Shown: positions 15,431 to 22,617 of the stretch, piece by piece
Position numbering within the stretch: position 1 is the first letter of the stretch
Layout of the letters: each line of letters begins with the position of its first letter
Assembly (NCBI GenBank): GCA_002323795.1
Contig: DCPZ01000048.1
Coordinates: 1-22,785 of the forward strand
Reading direction: 5' to 3'
Length of the DNA: 22,785 bases
Source of the DNA: Flavobacteriales bacterium UBA1531
Lineage (GTDB): Bacteria; Bacteroidota; Bacteroidia; Flavobacteriales_D; Sanyastnellaceae
Notes under the pieces: model-generated
Database searches by the model: none
The model's input: only the letters and a program-made list of their open reading frames with translations
Told to the model about the DNA's origin: nothing
Position numbers and translations under genes: made by a program

Positions 15431-16470
15431 TTTCCTCCTCCGCGGTTAGAACGTGAATTGCCGCTGGAAGAGCCACGTGGCGAACTGCCCGAAGAACGAT
15501 TGTTGCTGCCTGAAGAACGAGTCACATTGGATCGAGGTGCATTGGTGGGTGCGCTGAATGAATTATTGGATTCACGGGACCCGCTAGCCCCACCAGATCG
15601 ACCTCTGGAATTCCAATTTGAATTGCCTCGGTTAGAGTCGGTTTGTCTGGAGCGTGAATCTTGCATCCAACGATTTCGGCGTTTATCTCTTTCGGGCGTA
15701 ACAGCAGTGGGTTCGACAGCATTGCCGCTCTCTTCTTGATGGATTTTGGGACTGGCAAGCACGCCTTCATCGTTATAATTGCTGCCATTGTTGGTGAAAC
15801 TCATGATGGGTGTGCGGGTAAAGCTCGTTACTCCTGAGCTCCCATCGTTTGAACTTCCAAAGTATGGCTCTGTGTTTCCATTGTTGCCCCAACCTGCATA
15901 ACCATTGTTCCATCCATTGTTGCCATAAGGCGTGTAATAACCAAATGGACTGTAAGCATTGTTCCACCCATTGTAACCATATGGATTGTATCCATATGGG
16001 TTGTATCCGAATCCGTTGTTCATGCCAATATTCATACTGTTGACTCCACCATATCCCATGCCATAAGCCATGCCCATTCCTGAGGCGCTCATTGGATTGA
16101 AATAAGACTGGAGCCCCAGGCCGTTTGAGAATGGTCGGTAAGGATTGTTGTAGCTCGGTTGATAGCCTGGCAGGCTGAATCCGCCAACGTAGCCCTCTCC
16201 GTATGCTCCGCGGTTGGCATCGTAATAATCATCTTCCATTACATCTTGAGCTCCGGCAGCTTCGAGTGCAAAAGCCAAGTACTTGCTGTCGGTCACGAAT
16301 TCTTCGCCTCGTCCCAAATACATTTCGTCATCTTCGAGTGCAGAAAAATCAGGAAGGTTGGCACAGCCGGTAATGAGAAAGACTGCAAAGGCAAGACTGA
16401 AGTGTCCACAGACCGCAGTTGCACTGCAAAAAAGTGAGGAGGTAGTAGTTCTAGCCATAGGGGATGTCAT
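15427..16470 (-). CDS. low-complexity lipoprotein (Gly/Asn/Tyr-rich and Ser/Arg/Gly-rich)
   Basis: A 347-residue exported lipoprotein (Cys36 in LITGC; an ATG at 16458 gives a shorter signal peptide with Cys32). After a short acidic segment (DFSALEDDEMYLGRGEEF) comes a region rich in Gly, Asn, Tyr and Met (about 85-215) with repeats such as NPYGYNPYGYN and NNGWNNGY. The last 100 residues are Ser/Arg/Asn/Gly-rich and strongly basic. No enzymatic domain was seen. The composition suggests a flexible, surface-exposed or adhesive protein, but this is inference. The stop overlaps the start of the outer-membrane barrel gene, implying a joint role. It diverges from proS across 98 bases. Confidence 0.82.
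   Translation of the reverse strand: MTSPMARTTTSSLFCSATAVCGHFSLAFAVFLITGCANLPDFSALEDDEMYLGRGEEFVTDSKYLAFALEAAGAQDVMEDDYYDANRGAYGEGYVGGFSLPGYQPSYNNPYRPFSNGLGLQSYFNPMSASGMGMAYGMGYGGVNSMNIGMNNGFGYNPYGYNPYGYNGWNNAYSPFGYYTPYGNNGWNNGYAGWGNNGNTEPYFGSSNDGSSGVTSFTRTPIMSFTNNGSNYNDEGVLASPKIHQEESGNAVEPTAVTPERDKRRNRWMQDSRSRQTDSNRGNSNWNSRGRSGGASGSRESNNSFSAPTNAPRSNVTRSSGSNNRSSGSSPRGSSSGNSRSNRGGGK
15977..16006 (-). repeat. two 15-base tandem repeats encoding NPYGY units
   Basis: CCATATGGATTGTAT and CCATATGGGTTGTAT lie back to back, differing at one base, with a more diverged third unit to 16021. Read on the minus strand they encode the NPYGY repeats of the low-complexity lipoprotein. In-frame unit gain or loss would change protein length without a frameshift. 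Confidence 0.7.
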
Positions 16471-16475
16471 TTATC

Positions 16476-16505
16476 CTGAGAAAGGTACGAAATTGGGTAC
16501 TTTTG
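16476..16505 (+). promoter_or_regulatory. probable promoter of proS
   Basis: TACTTTTG at 16498-16505 is a perfect TAnnTTTG element. The expected upstream element, 19 bases before it, is CTG (16476-16478) rather than TTG. The predicted transcript start near 16510 leaves a leader of about 58 bases before the ATG at 16569. Confidence 0.5.
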
Positions 16506-16568
16506 TGGCGGACGAGGTTCATACACGTCGTCAATCATAAATCATACCAAACTACCTGAGCAATTGCC

Positions 16569-18041
16569 ATGGCATCAAAATTGACTTCCCGCGAATCGGA
16601 TTACAGCAAGTGGTACAATGAATTGGTCGTGCAGGCGGATCTCGCGCAACACAGCGACGTAAAGGGTTGTATGGTTATTAAACCCTATGGCTTTGCCATT
16701 TGGGAGCGAATGAAAGACGTGCTGGATCAAAAGTTCAAAGACACGGGTCACGTAAATGCATATTTTCCTCTGTTTATTCCCAAGAGTTACTTGTCAAAGG
16801 AAGCTGATCACGTGGAAGGATTCGCCAAGGAGTGCGCTGTTGTCACACATTACCGTTTGAAGAATGCAGAGGACGGAAGTGGCGTCGTGGTCGATCCAGA
16901 TGCGAAGCTGGAAGAAGAATTGATTGTGCGTCCGACTTCGGAAACGATCATTTGGAATACTTACAAGGGATGGATTCAGAGTTACCGCGACTTGCCGCTG
17001 TTGGTCAATCAATGGGCCAACGTGGTTCGCTGGGAAATGCGTACGCGTTTGTTTTTGCGCACGGCTGAATTTCTCTGGCAAGAAGGCCATACTGCGCATG
17101 AAACGTCCGATCAAGCGGTGGAAGAAGCAAGGAAAATGCTGGATGTGTACGCCGACTTTGCAGAAGGGTGGATGGCAATGCCGGTTTTGAAAGGAATCAA
17201 GTCGGCGAATGAGCGATTTGCAGGAGCGGTGGATACTTACTGCATTGAAGCGATGATGCAAGATGGAAAGGCGCTGCAGGCGGGAACTTCGCACTTTCTT
17301 GGACAGAACTTTGCCAAGGCATTTGACGTGAAATTTGCGACGCGCGACGGCGGTCAGGAGTTGGTCTGGGCCACCTCTTGGGGGGTGTCAACGCGTTTGA
17401 TGGGAGCTTTGGTCATGACGCATTCGGATGACTCGGGACTCGTGTTGCCTCCGAAATTGGCGCCGATTGAAGTGGTGCTGGTGCCCATTTACAAGGGCGA
17501 AGAGCAGATGGCCGAGATCGTTGCAGCATTGCAGAGTGTTGCCGATGCATTGAAAGCATCGGGCATTCGTGTGAAACTGGACGATGACGATTCCAAACGT
17601 TCTGGTTGGAAGTTCGCGGAATACGAATTGAAGGGCGTGCCGGTGCGATTGGCCATGGGCCCTCGCGATCTCGCAGGCGGAACGATAGAGGTGGCTCGGC
17701 GCGATACGCGGACCAAAGAAATCGTCCCGATGGAGGGCGTCCAGAGCCATGTAAAAGGATTGCTGGAGGAGATTCAAACTTCGTTGTTTGACCGTGCTGA
17801 AGAACGTCGCACCGCGACAACTGCCCGTGTCGATACTTGGGAGGAATTCTTGGCCGCCCTAGATGCTGGGGGGTTTGTCGAGGCCCATTGGGACGGTACC
17901 TCAGAAACGGAAGACTTGATCAAAAAAGAAACCAAAGCCACGATTCGTTGCATACCATTGGATGGCGATGGCGAATCGGGGAAATGCATAAAAACCGGAG
18001 CTGAATCGGCCCAAAGGGTTGTTTTTGCTCGCGCTTACTGA
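16569..18041 (+). CDS. proS: prolyl-tRNA synthetase (archaeal/eukaryal-type, type 3)
   Basis: A class II aminoacyl-tRNA synthetase charging tRNA-Pro. Its 490 residues lack the editing insertion of the E. coli-type enzyme, and it matches the shorter archaeal/eukaryal-like form found in many Bacteroidota. Landmarks are SDVKGCMVIKPYGFAIWE (29-46), the motif 1 region HVNAYFPLFIPKS (61-73), RPTSET (121-126), and motif 2 RWEMRTRLFLRTAEFLWQEG (154-173). Motif 3 is TSWGVSTRLMGALVMTHSDDSG. An anticodon-binding domain starts at about 290 (APIEVVLVPI) and a C-terminal extension ends in FARAY, as usual in this type. Two cysteines remain in the C-terminal domain where other members bind zinc. The ATG at 16569 fits the family start. 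dps follows after 17 bases. Confidence 0.98.
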   Translation: MASKLTSRESDYSKWYNELVVQADLAQHSDVKGCMVIKPYGFAIWERMKDVLDQKFKDTGHVNAYFPLFIPKSYLSKEADHVEGFAKECAVVTHYRLKNAEDGSGVVVDPDAKLEEELIVRPTSETIIWNTYKGWIQSYRDLPLLVNQWANVVRWEMRTRLFLRTAEFLWQEGHTAHETSDQAVEEARKMLDVYADFAEGWMAMPVLKGIKSANERFAGAVDTYCIEAMMQDGKALQAGTSHFLGQNFAKAFDVKFATRDGGQELVWATSWGVSTRLMGALVMTHSDDSGLVLPPKLAPIEVVLVPIYKGEEQMAEIVAALQSVADALKASGIRVKLDDDDSKRSGWKFAEYELKGVPVRLAMGPRDLAGGTIEVARRDTRTKEIVPMEGVQSHVKGLLEEIQTSLFDRAEERRTATTARVDTWEEFLAALDAGGFVEAHWDGTSETEDLIKKETKATIRCIPLDGDGESGKCIKTGAESAQRVVFARAY

Positions 18042-18058
18042 CGCCAAAACAAGCAATC

Positions 18059-18532
18059 ATGGAAAGTAACATGCCGATTGGACTGAACCCGCAAACGACC
18101 CAGGAACTCACCAAGGGGTTGAATGATTTGTTGGCAGATTTCCAGATTTTTTATCAAAACGTCCGTGGTTTTCATTGGAACATCCGAGGCAAGGCTTTCT
18201 TTGAACTCCACGCTAAGTTCGAAGAGCTCTATACGGACTTGCAGATGAAGATCGATGAAGTCGCGGAGCGTATTTTGACTTTAGGCGGCCGCCCAATGCA
18301 CACGTATGAAGCCTATTTGGCGGCCACAGATGTGCATGCCGTAAAAGACATTTCGGATGGGGAGGAAGCCATCAAGCATTGCGTTGCGGCCTTGAGCGTT
18401 TTGCTGCTGCGAGAGCGTGCATTGCTTCAACTGTCCAGTCAATCTGGCGATGAAGGGACCAATGCACTCATGAGTGATTACATCCGCGAGCAAGAGAAGA
18501 CAGTGTGGATGTACCGTGCGTATTTGGGGTGA
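18059..18532 (+). CDS. dps: Dps-family ferritin-like DNA-protection protein
   Basis: A 157-residue four-helix protein that forms a dodecamer and oxidises and stores iron, protecting DNA from peroxide. The ferroxidase residues are intact with canonical spacing: His39, His51, Asp66 and Glu70, within FHWNIRGKAFFELHAKFEEL and TDLQMKIDEVAERI. No Lys-rich N-terminal DNA-binding tail is visible, so DNA binding may be weak or use another surface. An in-frame ATG at 18071 is an alternative start. It lies 17 bases after proS and may share its transcript. No separate promoter or OxyR-type site could be recognised by eye. Confidence 0.96.
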   Translation: MESNMPIGLNPQTTQELTKGLNDLLADFQIFYQNVRGFHWNIRGKAFFELHAKFEELYTDLQMKIDEVAERILTLGGRPMHTYEAYLAATDVHAVKDISDGEEAIKHCVAALSVLLLRERALLQLSSQSGDEGTNALMSDYIREQEKTVWMYRAYLG

Positions 18533-18540
18533 TTGATTGC

Positions 18541-18570
18541 TTAGAAGCAGTAAGAAGTAGTAAGAAGCAT
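18541..18570 (+). repeat. three 10-base tandem repeats before the GT2 gene
   Basis: Three consecutive 10-base units (TTAGAAGCAG, TAAGAAGTAG, TAAGAAGCAT) run directly into the ATG at 18569, the last unit supplying its A and T. They fill most of the gap after dps. Units differ at one or two positions. Confidence 0.6.
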
Positions 18571-19567
18571 GAGCGTAATTGAATCTTTTTCTGTGGGAAG
18601 GAGACAAAAAGTGGAGCTTGAGGTCCTTCTCCCATTTTACAACCCCAAACGCGATCACTTTGAAGAATGTATTGACTCCTTGAATCATCAAACGTTTAGG
18701 AATTTCCGAATAATTTTCATCGATGATTGCGGGACTGATTTATATGATAATCAGTGGTTCATAGGACGGGTAAAAGGGCCATTTACGATTATTCGGTTGC
18801 CACAAAACCTAGGAGTTGGAGGTGCTTTGAATGAAGGCCTTAAGGCAATTAATGCACCTTTTGTCGCTCGAATGGATTCTGATGACATTAATCTGCCTGA
18901 AAGATTTGATGCTCAACTGAAGTTTTTGCGCGAGCACCAAGAAATTGGAATGATTGGTTGTCAAGTTCAGAGATTTGGTTCAAGGGCCACTCGATGTACA
19001 CGCTTTCCCATGCACCATGACGAGATGATTGCAAATCTGCCTTTTGGTTTGCCTTTCATGCACCCCACCTTGATGTTTAGACGAGAAGCGCTCGGCGAAT
19101 CGCAGTACAACGAAGATATTCCAGCAGGAGAAGGTTTCCCCTTGTGGGCGGAATTGGCGCATAAAGGAGTTAAGATGGCAAATCTCCCATTGGTGCTTTT
19201 TAAGTACAGGATGGAGGCACAAAACACCTCCTTACTTCCTCGAGCTGATCGAGCTGAACGATTCAAGACAATTCAACGTACGTCACTTCCCATCTTGTTT
19301 GGCACGGATTCTGATGTTTGGGATGATTTGATAGCGAGTGGCGCTTTGACTCAGCTCTCTTTTATGTATATCAAAGAAGATCCGTGGATTTCGCAGGCCG
19401 ACTTGAAGGACCACGCGCAAAATTTGTTGGGTTGGTGCGATCACAACGGCGTTCAGTTTGAAGGTCGAGATGCCATGCAACGCCAATTGCGGAAGCGCTT
19501 ATTTTGGAATCGAACATTTGTTCACCATAAAACCTGGAAGGTTTTTCGGACCTATTTTGGTGGTTAA
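18569..19567 (+). CDS. family 2 glycosyltransferase
   Basis: A 332-residue GT-A fold transferase, probably cytoplasmic, moving a sugar from a nucleotide donor to a glycan acceptor. The N-terminal Rossmann-like start is LEVLLPFYNPKRDHFEECID, with QTFRNFRIIFIDDCG (Asp52 and Asp53) and NLGVGGALNEGL. The metal-binding DxD region is ARMDSDD (100-106), and the acceptor/base region is PFMHPTLMF with IPAGEGFPLWAEL. No membrane helices are visible. Residues about 240-332 have no recognised domain. Donor and acceptor cannot be deduced. The gene follows dps by 36 bases and precedes the aldolase gene by 44 bases on the same strand. It belongs to a visibly more A+T-rich, accessory-looking group. Confidence 0.92.
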   Translation: MSVIESFSVGRRQKVELEVLLPFYNPKRDHFEECIDSLNHQTFRNFRIIFIDDCGTDLYDNQWFIGRVKGPFTIIRLPQNLGVGGALNEGLKAINAPFVARMDSDDINLPERFDAQLKFLREHQEIGMIGCQVQRFGSRATRCTRFPMHHDEMIANLPFGLPFMHPTLMFRREALGESQYNEDIPAGEGFPLWAELAHKGVKMANLPLVLFKYRMEAQNTSLLPRADRAERFKTIQRTSLPILFGTDSDVWDDLIASGALTQLSFMYIKEDPWISQADLKDHAQNLLGWCDHNGVQFEGRDAMQRQLRKRLFWNRTFVHHKTWKVFRTYFGG

Positions 19568-19611
19568 CTCTCTCGGTGTAACCTCTTTCGAGTTTGGACG
19601 TATGAACCTGT

Positions 19612-20394
19612 ATGAAATTTTGGCTATTTCCAAACTCTATTCAAGAAGCTATTGCTGCTCAAGATCTTGGATGCGAAGCGCTTTTCATTGATTGGGAAAC
19701 CCATGGAAAAGAGACGCGTCAATCGGGATTTGATACGAGTCTCAGGACCCTGAGCATGAGCGACACACTCGCAATGCGCAATTCCACAAAAGTTGAAATG
19801 GTCGTGCGTATAAACAGCTACAATGCTCATTCCACTCCTGATGACATTGCAAAAGCTATTGATGCTGGAGCGGATCGAATCTTACTTGCATTTGCTCAGG
19901 AGATTCAAGAGGTCGAAAAGTTCTTAAGTCTTTTGAATGGACGATTACCGGCTGGGATTATGATTGAATCTGAGTCGCTTTTGATGTCATTGGAAGATGT
20001 AGGTCGTTTACCCTGGTCTTTTGGTTACATCGGATTAAATGATCTGATGATTTCCCGCGGGGGAAAACACCTTTGGGGTGCCTTGCGTGACGGAACTGTT
20101 AAGCACATTATGCAAACCCTTGATGAAAAAACGATTGGATTTGGCGGACTGACACGAGTAGATGGGGGGGCTCCGATGCCATTTCGGCTACTTGGCGCTA
20201 AACAAGCAGAATTGGACTGCAAGTTTGCCGTTCTGCGTAGATCTTTTCACCAAGATGTCGAATTGGATAATTGGGGTATTGAATTGCAAAAAATTCGACA
20301 TTTCTTCAACGATCTAGCTCTTCAAGATTTGATGTTTTTTGAGGAAGCGAACAAAGAATTTGAGGCCATCTGTGATATTCTTGAACGGTCATGA
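19612..20394 (+). CDS. HpcH/HpaI aldolase/citrate lyase-family protein
   Basis: A 260-residue TIM-barrel protein of the phosphoenolpyruvate/pyruvate superfamily. Members form or cleave C-C bonds next to a pyruvate enolate held by a divalent metal. Candidate active-site residues are in place: FIDWETH (Asp27, Glu29, His31), VVRINSY (Arg66), MIESES (metal ligand Glu119) and GYIGLNDL (metal ligand Asp144). The reaction is therefore plausible, but the substrate is unknown. The start is ATG 19612. An ATG at 19602 is out of frame. The stop overlaps the next gene (ATGA, 20391-20394), so it is probably translated together with the dehydrogenase-like protein. In context it may make or trim a keto-acid component of a surface glycan; this is inference. 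Confidence 0.85.
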   Translation: MKFWLFPNSIQEAIAAQDLGCEALFIDWETHGKETRQSGFDTSLRTLSMSDTLAMRNSTKVEMVVRINSYNAHSTPDDIAKAIDAGADRILLAFAQEIQEVEKFLSLLNGRLPAGIMIESESLLMSLEDVGRLPWSFGYIGLNDLMISRGGKHLWGALRDGTVKHIMQTLDEKTIGFGGLTRVDGGAPMPFRLLGAKQAELDCKFAVLRRSFHQDVELDNWGIELQKIRHFFNDLALQDLMFFEEANKEFEAICDILERS

Positions 20395-21278
20395 CTATCC
20401 TTTTGATGTACAGTACCCATGTGCCTTCATCGAGGCATATCGAAACACTGCGGTCAATGGGTTTGAATGTTGTAGTGGCAAGGGATGAGCAGCACGCTGT
20501 GGCTTTGGCGCCTGAGGTGGATATTGTTTTCGGACATCGGTATTTGCGACAAATTAGTGCGCATGCCAAAAGATTGAAGTGGGTGCAATCGACAGCGGCG
20601 GGAGTTAATAGGTTGCCTTTGAAAGCTTTAAAGGCAATGGATGTTTTATTGAGTCGGAACATTTACGATGCTGACGTTATCGCGCTGCATGCAATAGCAA
20701 TGAGTTTAGGATTGATTCGAGCGATTGCATTTGAACACGAAAGTTACAGGAAGCACGAGTTCAGATGTTTGCCGAACAATGCAATGGTGCTCGGAACTGG
20801 CCAAATAGGAAAGAGGGTCGCTAAGAAACTTAAGGGCATTGGAATTAAGTCTATTCAAGGAGTCAATAGCGATGGAAGAGCGGTTCGGGGTTTTGCTCAA
20901 ACGTGGAGTTCTAAAAACTGGATTCAAGGTGCCCGTAGTGCAAGCTTAGTTATAGATTGCCTTCCTGCTGATTCTGTCTTGCTTGATGACACTTTCTTTG
21001 GGGCTTTGCCTGAGTCTGCATTTTTTGTGAGCGTTGGCCGCATTGAAAATATTAAGGTCAAAGCCATGGAATTGGCGCTTAGAAAAGGGCGTCTTGCAGG
21101 TGCCGCGCTCGACACCAAGCAGTACTCTAATAAAGGAAGTGAAGATGTGCCTAATCTGCTGCTAACCCCTCATTGCGCTTCGCATGACGAAGGGCGGGAG
21201 GCTCGATTGGAAAATGCATTTGAATCGCAATTGCAGCGCTATCTGAATGGAGAAACGCTTCAAGGTGTTGTATTTTAA
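20391..21278 (+). CDS. D-2-hydroxyacid dehydrogenase-like NAD-binding protein
   Basis: A 295-residue protein with the fold of D-isomer-specific 2-hydroxyacid dehydrogenases, which interconvert 2-keto and 2-hydroxy acids using NAD(P)H. Visible are VQSTAAGVNRL (65-75), the nucleotide-binding VLGTGQIGKRVAKKL (133-147), DCLPADS (189-195), SVGRIENI (catalytic Arg217), LAGAALD (235-241) and LLTPHCAS (catalytic His261). The segment that normally carries the catalytic Glu (DVFEQEP-like) reads DTKQYSNKGSED and is shorter, so the acid of the Arg/Glu/His triad may be missing or moved to Glu251. The N-terminal domain is short. It is translationally coupled to the aldolase-like gene and convergent with the next gene, with the ends overlapping by 4 bases. 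Substrate is unknown. Confidence 0.85.
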   Translation: MTILLMYSTHVPSSRHIETLRSMGLNVVVARDEQHAVALAPEVDIVFGHRYLRQISAHAKRLKWVQSTAAGVNRLPLKALKAMDVLLSRNIYDADVIALHAIAMSLGLIRAIAFEHESYRKHEFRCLPNNAMVLGTGQIGKRVAKKLKGIGIKSIQGVNSDGRAVRGFAQTWSSKNWIQGARSASLVIDCLPADSVLLDDTFFGALPESAFFVSVGRIENIKVKAMELALRKGRLAGAALDTKQYSNKGSEDVPNLLLTPHCASHDEGREARLENAFESQLQRYLNGETLQGVVF

Positions 21279-22336
21279 AGTTTCCTTGATTCAATGTTTC
21301 GCATCAGAAAATTCAATGAGTCGTGAACGCGGCTTTCGTTTGTTAATTTCAACATTAAGTCGCGGTTTTTTTGTTGAGCTTTTGCTGTGAGAGGTGATTG
21401 GAGCTCGTCTTCTGTGATTTCATAGGTGCTGAATACCATCACTCCATGCATTTTTAATACTACCAAAGCGGGATTTTTTGGATGTAAAACAACGCGCATA
21501 CCTATTGTCAATGCGTAAAGAATGGTTCGAACGCCTTGCATGCGCGTGCTGAAGACGAGTAGGCAGTGTGATTGAGAGAGTCTTTGAAGAAACTCGTCCT
21601 GATCAAGCAGATTTTTGAACGGATGCCATTGCGAACCAAAAAGTTTATGCCCACACCTATCTACGTATTTTACGATTCGTTTTGGTCCGTATGAGAGAGT
21701 CACTCGAATTGGTGTGTTTTCTGTTTTTGATTTGATCCAGTGAAGCGCGTCTGGAAGGTTGGAAGTGAGATTTGCACTTGGGCCAACGATGATGCCAAAC
21801 GCATCTTTCCGCATCTTATGTCTTGTTGTTTTTTGCAAATCGATCGAACCATAGAGGTGCGGTATAAACCGAGTGCCTGCTGCGAGTCTGTGTTGTGCAG
21901 GAAAGGCTTCCCCTGCAAAGGTTGAAACAAATTCAATTCTTGTGAGCCAATCAAGTGATGGCCATTTTAACGAGCGAATGGATTCTGCTAACATTGGCAG
22001 CCTTGGGAAGAAAGCTGAAGGTTTGCCAATACAGAGCGCCATAAGAACAGTTTTCGGCAAAAGCAATGAATTGGAAAGCTCACGGAATCGATAATAATAG
22101 TCTTGTCCCCAAGCTGCCCAAACTACGGGCACATTCGGCCAATTTTTAAGTAAATCAGGGAATGGAGATACCATAAGGTGCACGACAATGATATCTGGCT
22201 TGAAGTTATTGCATCCTGAAGTGTCATTTGCATATACCCAATGATGTATTTCGGATCGGTTGTTACATAATTGTTTCAATTCGCCGACAGCTTCGTGATG
22301 ATGGGCTAAATGCAAGAATTCAAATCTACGCGTCAT
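21275..22336 (-). CDS. WecF/RffT-like (GT56-type) glycosyltransferase
   Basis: From ATG 22336 the protein has 353 residues; the frame extends to a TTG at 22357. Features reminiscent of TDP-Fuc4NAc:lipid II transferases are VVHLMVSPFPDLLKNWP, then VVWAAWGQDYYY (about 71-82), IIVGPSANLTSNLPDAL (about 182-198), VTLSYGP and FSTRMQGVRTILYAL. The order matches the WecF-type pattern of WxWGxDYY, VGNSxxxTNNHxEAL, PLSYG and a late RxQG block. WecF adds N-acetylfucosamine to the enterobacterial common antigen lipid intermediate. The donor here is unknown because no sugar-nucleotide genes are in view. It ends convergently over the dehydrogenase stop, so it is a separate transcript. The family call rests on motif recall without a search. 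Confidence 0.72.
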   Translation of the reverse strand: MTRRFEFLHLAHHHEAVGELKQLCNNRSEIHHWVYANDTSGCNNFKPDIIVVHLMVSPFPDLLKNWPNVPVVWAAWGQDYYYRFRELSNSLLLPKTVLMALCIGKPSAFFPRLPMLAESIRSLKWPSLDWLTRIEFVSTFAGEAFPAQHRLAAGTRFIPHLYGSIDLQKTTRHKMRKDAFGIIVGPSANLTSNLPDALHWIKSKTENTPIRVTLSYGPKRIVKYVDRCGHKLFGSQWHPFKNLLDQDEFLQRLSQSHCLLVFSTRMQGVRTILYALTIGMRVVLHPKNPALVVLKMHGVMVFSTYEITEDELQSPLTAKAQQKNRDLMLKLTNESRVHDSLNFLMRNIESRKL

Positions 22337-22385
22337 GGATTGCGCAATGTAGCTCAAAGAGTAATCATTTTTTTCAACCTACTCA

Positions 22386-22415
22386 TTGAATCAAACAAAG
22401 AGCGTTGTATATTTG
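22386..22415 (+). promoter_or_regulatory. promoter of tRNA-Glu
   Basis: TTG at 22386-22388, a 19-base spacer, then TATATTTG at 22408-22415: a full match to the Bacteroidota primary-sigma consensus. The tRNA begins 11 bases after the second element, a sensible start distance for a stable RNA. Confidence 0.8.
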
Positions 22416-22425
22416 CCGCCCAATT

Positions 22426-22497
22426 GGCCCGTTCGTCCAGGGGTTAGGACGCCAGGTTTTCATCCTGGAAACAGGGGTTCGATTCCCCTACGGGCTA
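22426..22497 (+). tRNA. tRNA-Glu (anticodon TTC)
   Basis: A complete cloverleaf: acceptor GGCCCGT with ACGGGCT (a G-T first pair), D-stem GTCC/GGAC with loop AGGGGTTA, anticodon stem CCAGG/CCTGG with loop TTTTCAT (anticodon TTC), a four-base variable loop, and T-stem AGGGG/CCCCT with loop TTCGATT. The discriminator is A and CCA is not encoded. It has its own promoter and terminator, so it is transcribed alone. tRNA genes are common integration sites, but no integrase or duplicated 3' end was found in view. Confidence 0.97.
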
Positions 22498-22503
22498 CTG
22501 AAG

Positions 22504-22534
22504 CGCCTGCAAGTCATTGATTTGCAGGCGTTTT
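22504..22534 (+). terminator. terminator of tRNA-Glu
   Basis: A perfect 9-base stem, CGCCTGCAA (22504-22512) with TTGCAGGCG (22522-22530), has a 9-base loop and is followed by TTTT. It begins 7 bases after the tRNA. Confidence 0.88.
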
Positions 22535-22617
22535 CATTTTGGTTCTCCCAATACTTCTCCCAATTTTGAGCTAATTGCAGATCACTGTGCTATATTAGTA
22601 ATACCAAATTGACTGAA

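Noticed and set aside
15458..15739. A 93-codon plus-strand frame rich in Leu, Glu, Arg and Pro
   Set aside because: It is the reverse-strand image of the Ser/Arg/Gly-rich tail of the lipoprotein, a common low-complexity artefact.
15850..16030. Regularly spaced short repeats that might suggest a CRISPR array
   Set aside because: They are in-frame codon repeats for Gly/Asn/Tyr-rich protein sequence, without constant repeats and unique spacers.
16794..17294. A 166-codon minus-strand open frame opposite proS
   Set aside because: It lies wholly inside the prolyl-tRNA synthetase gene and the translation shows no domain or signal peptide.
22426..22497. tRNA-Glu as an attachment site for a mobile element
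   Set aside because: No integrase, no repeated tRNA 3' end and no insertion sequence were found; the idea stays open only through the neighbouring accessory genes.
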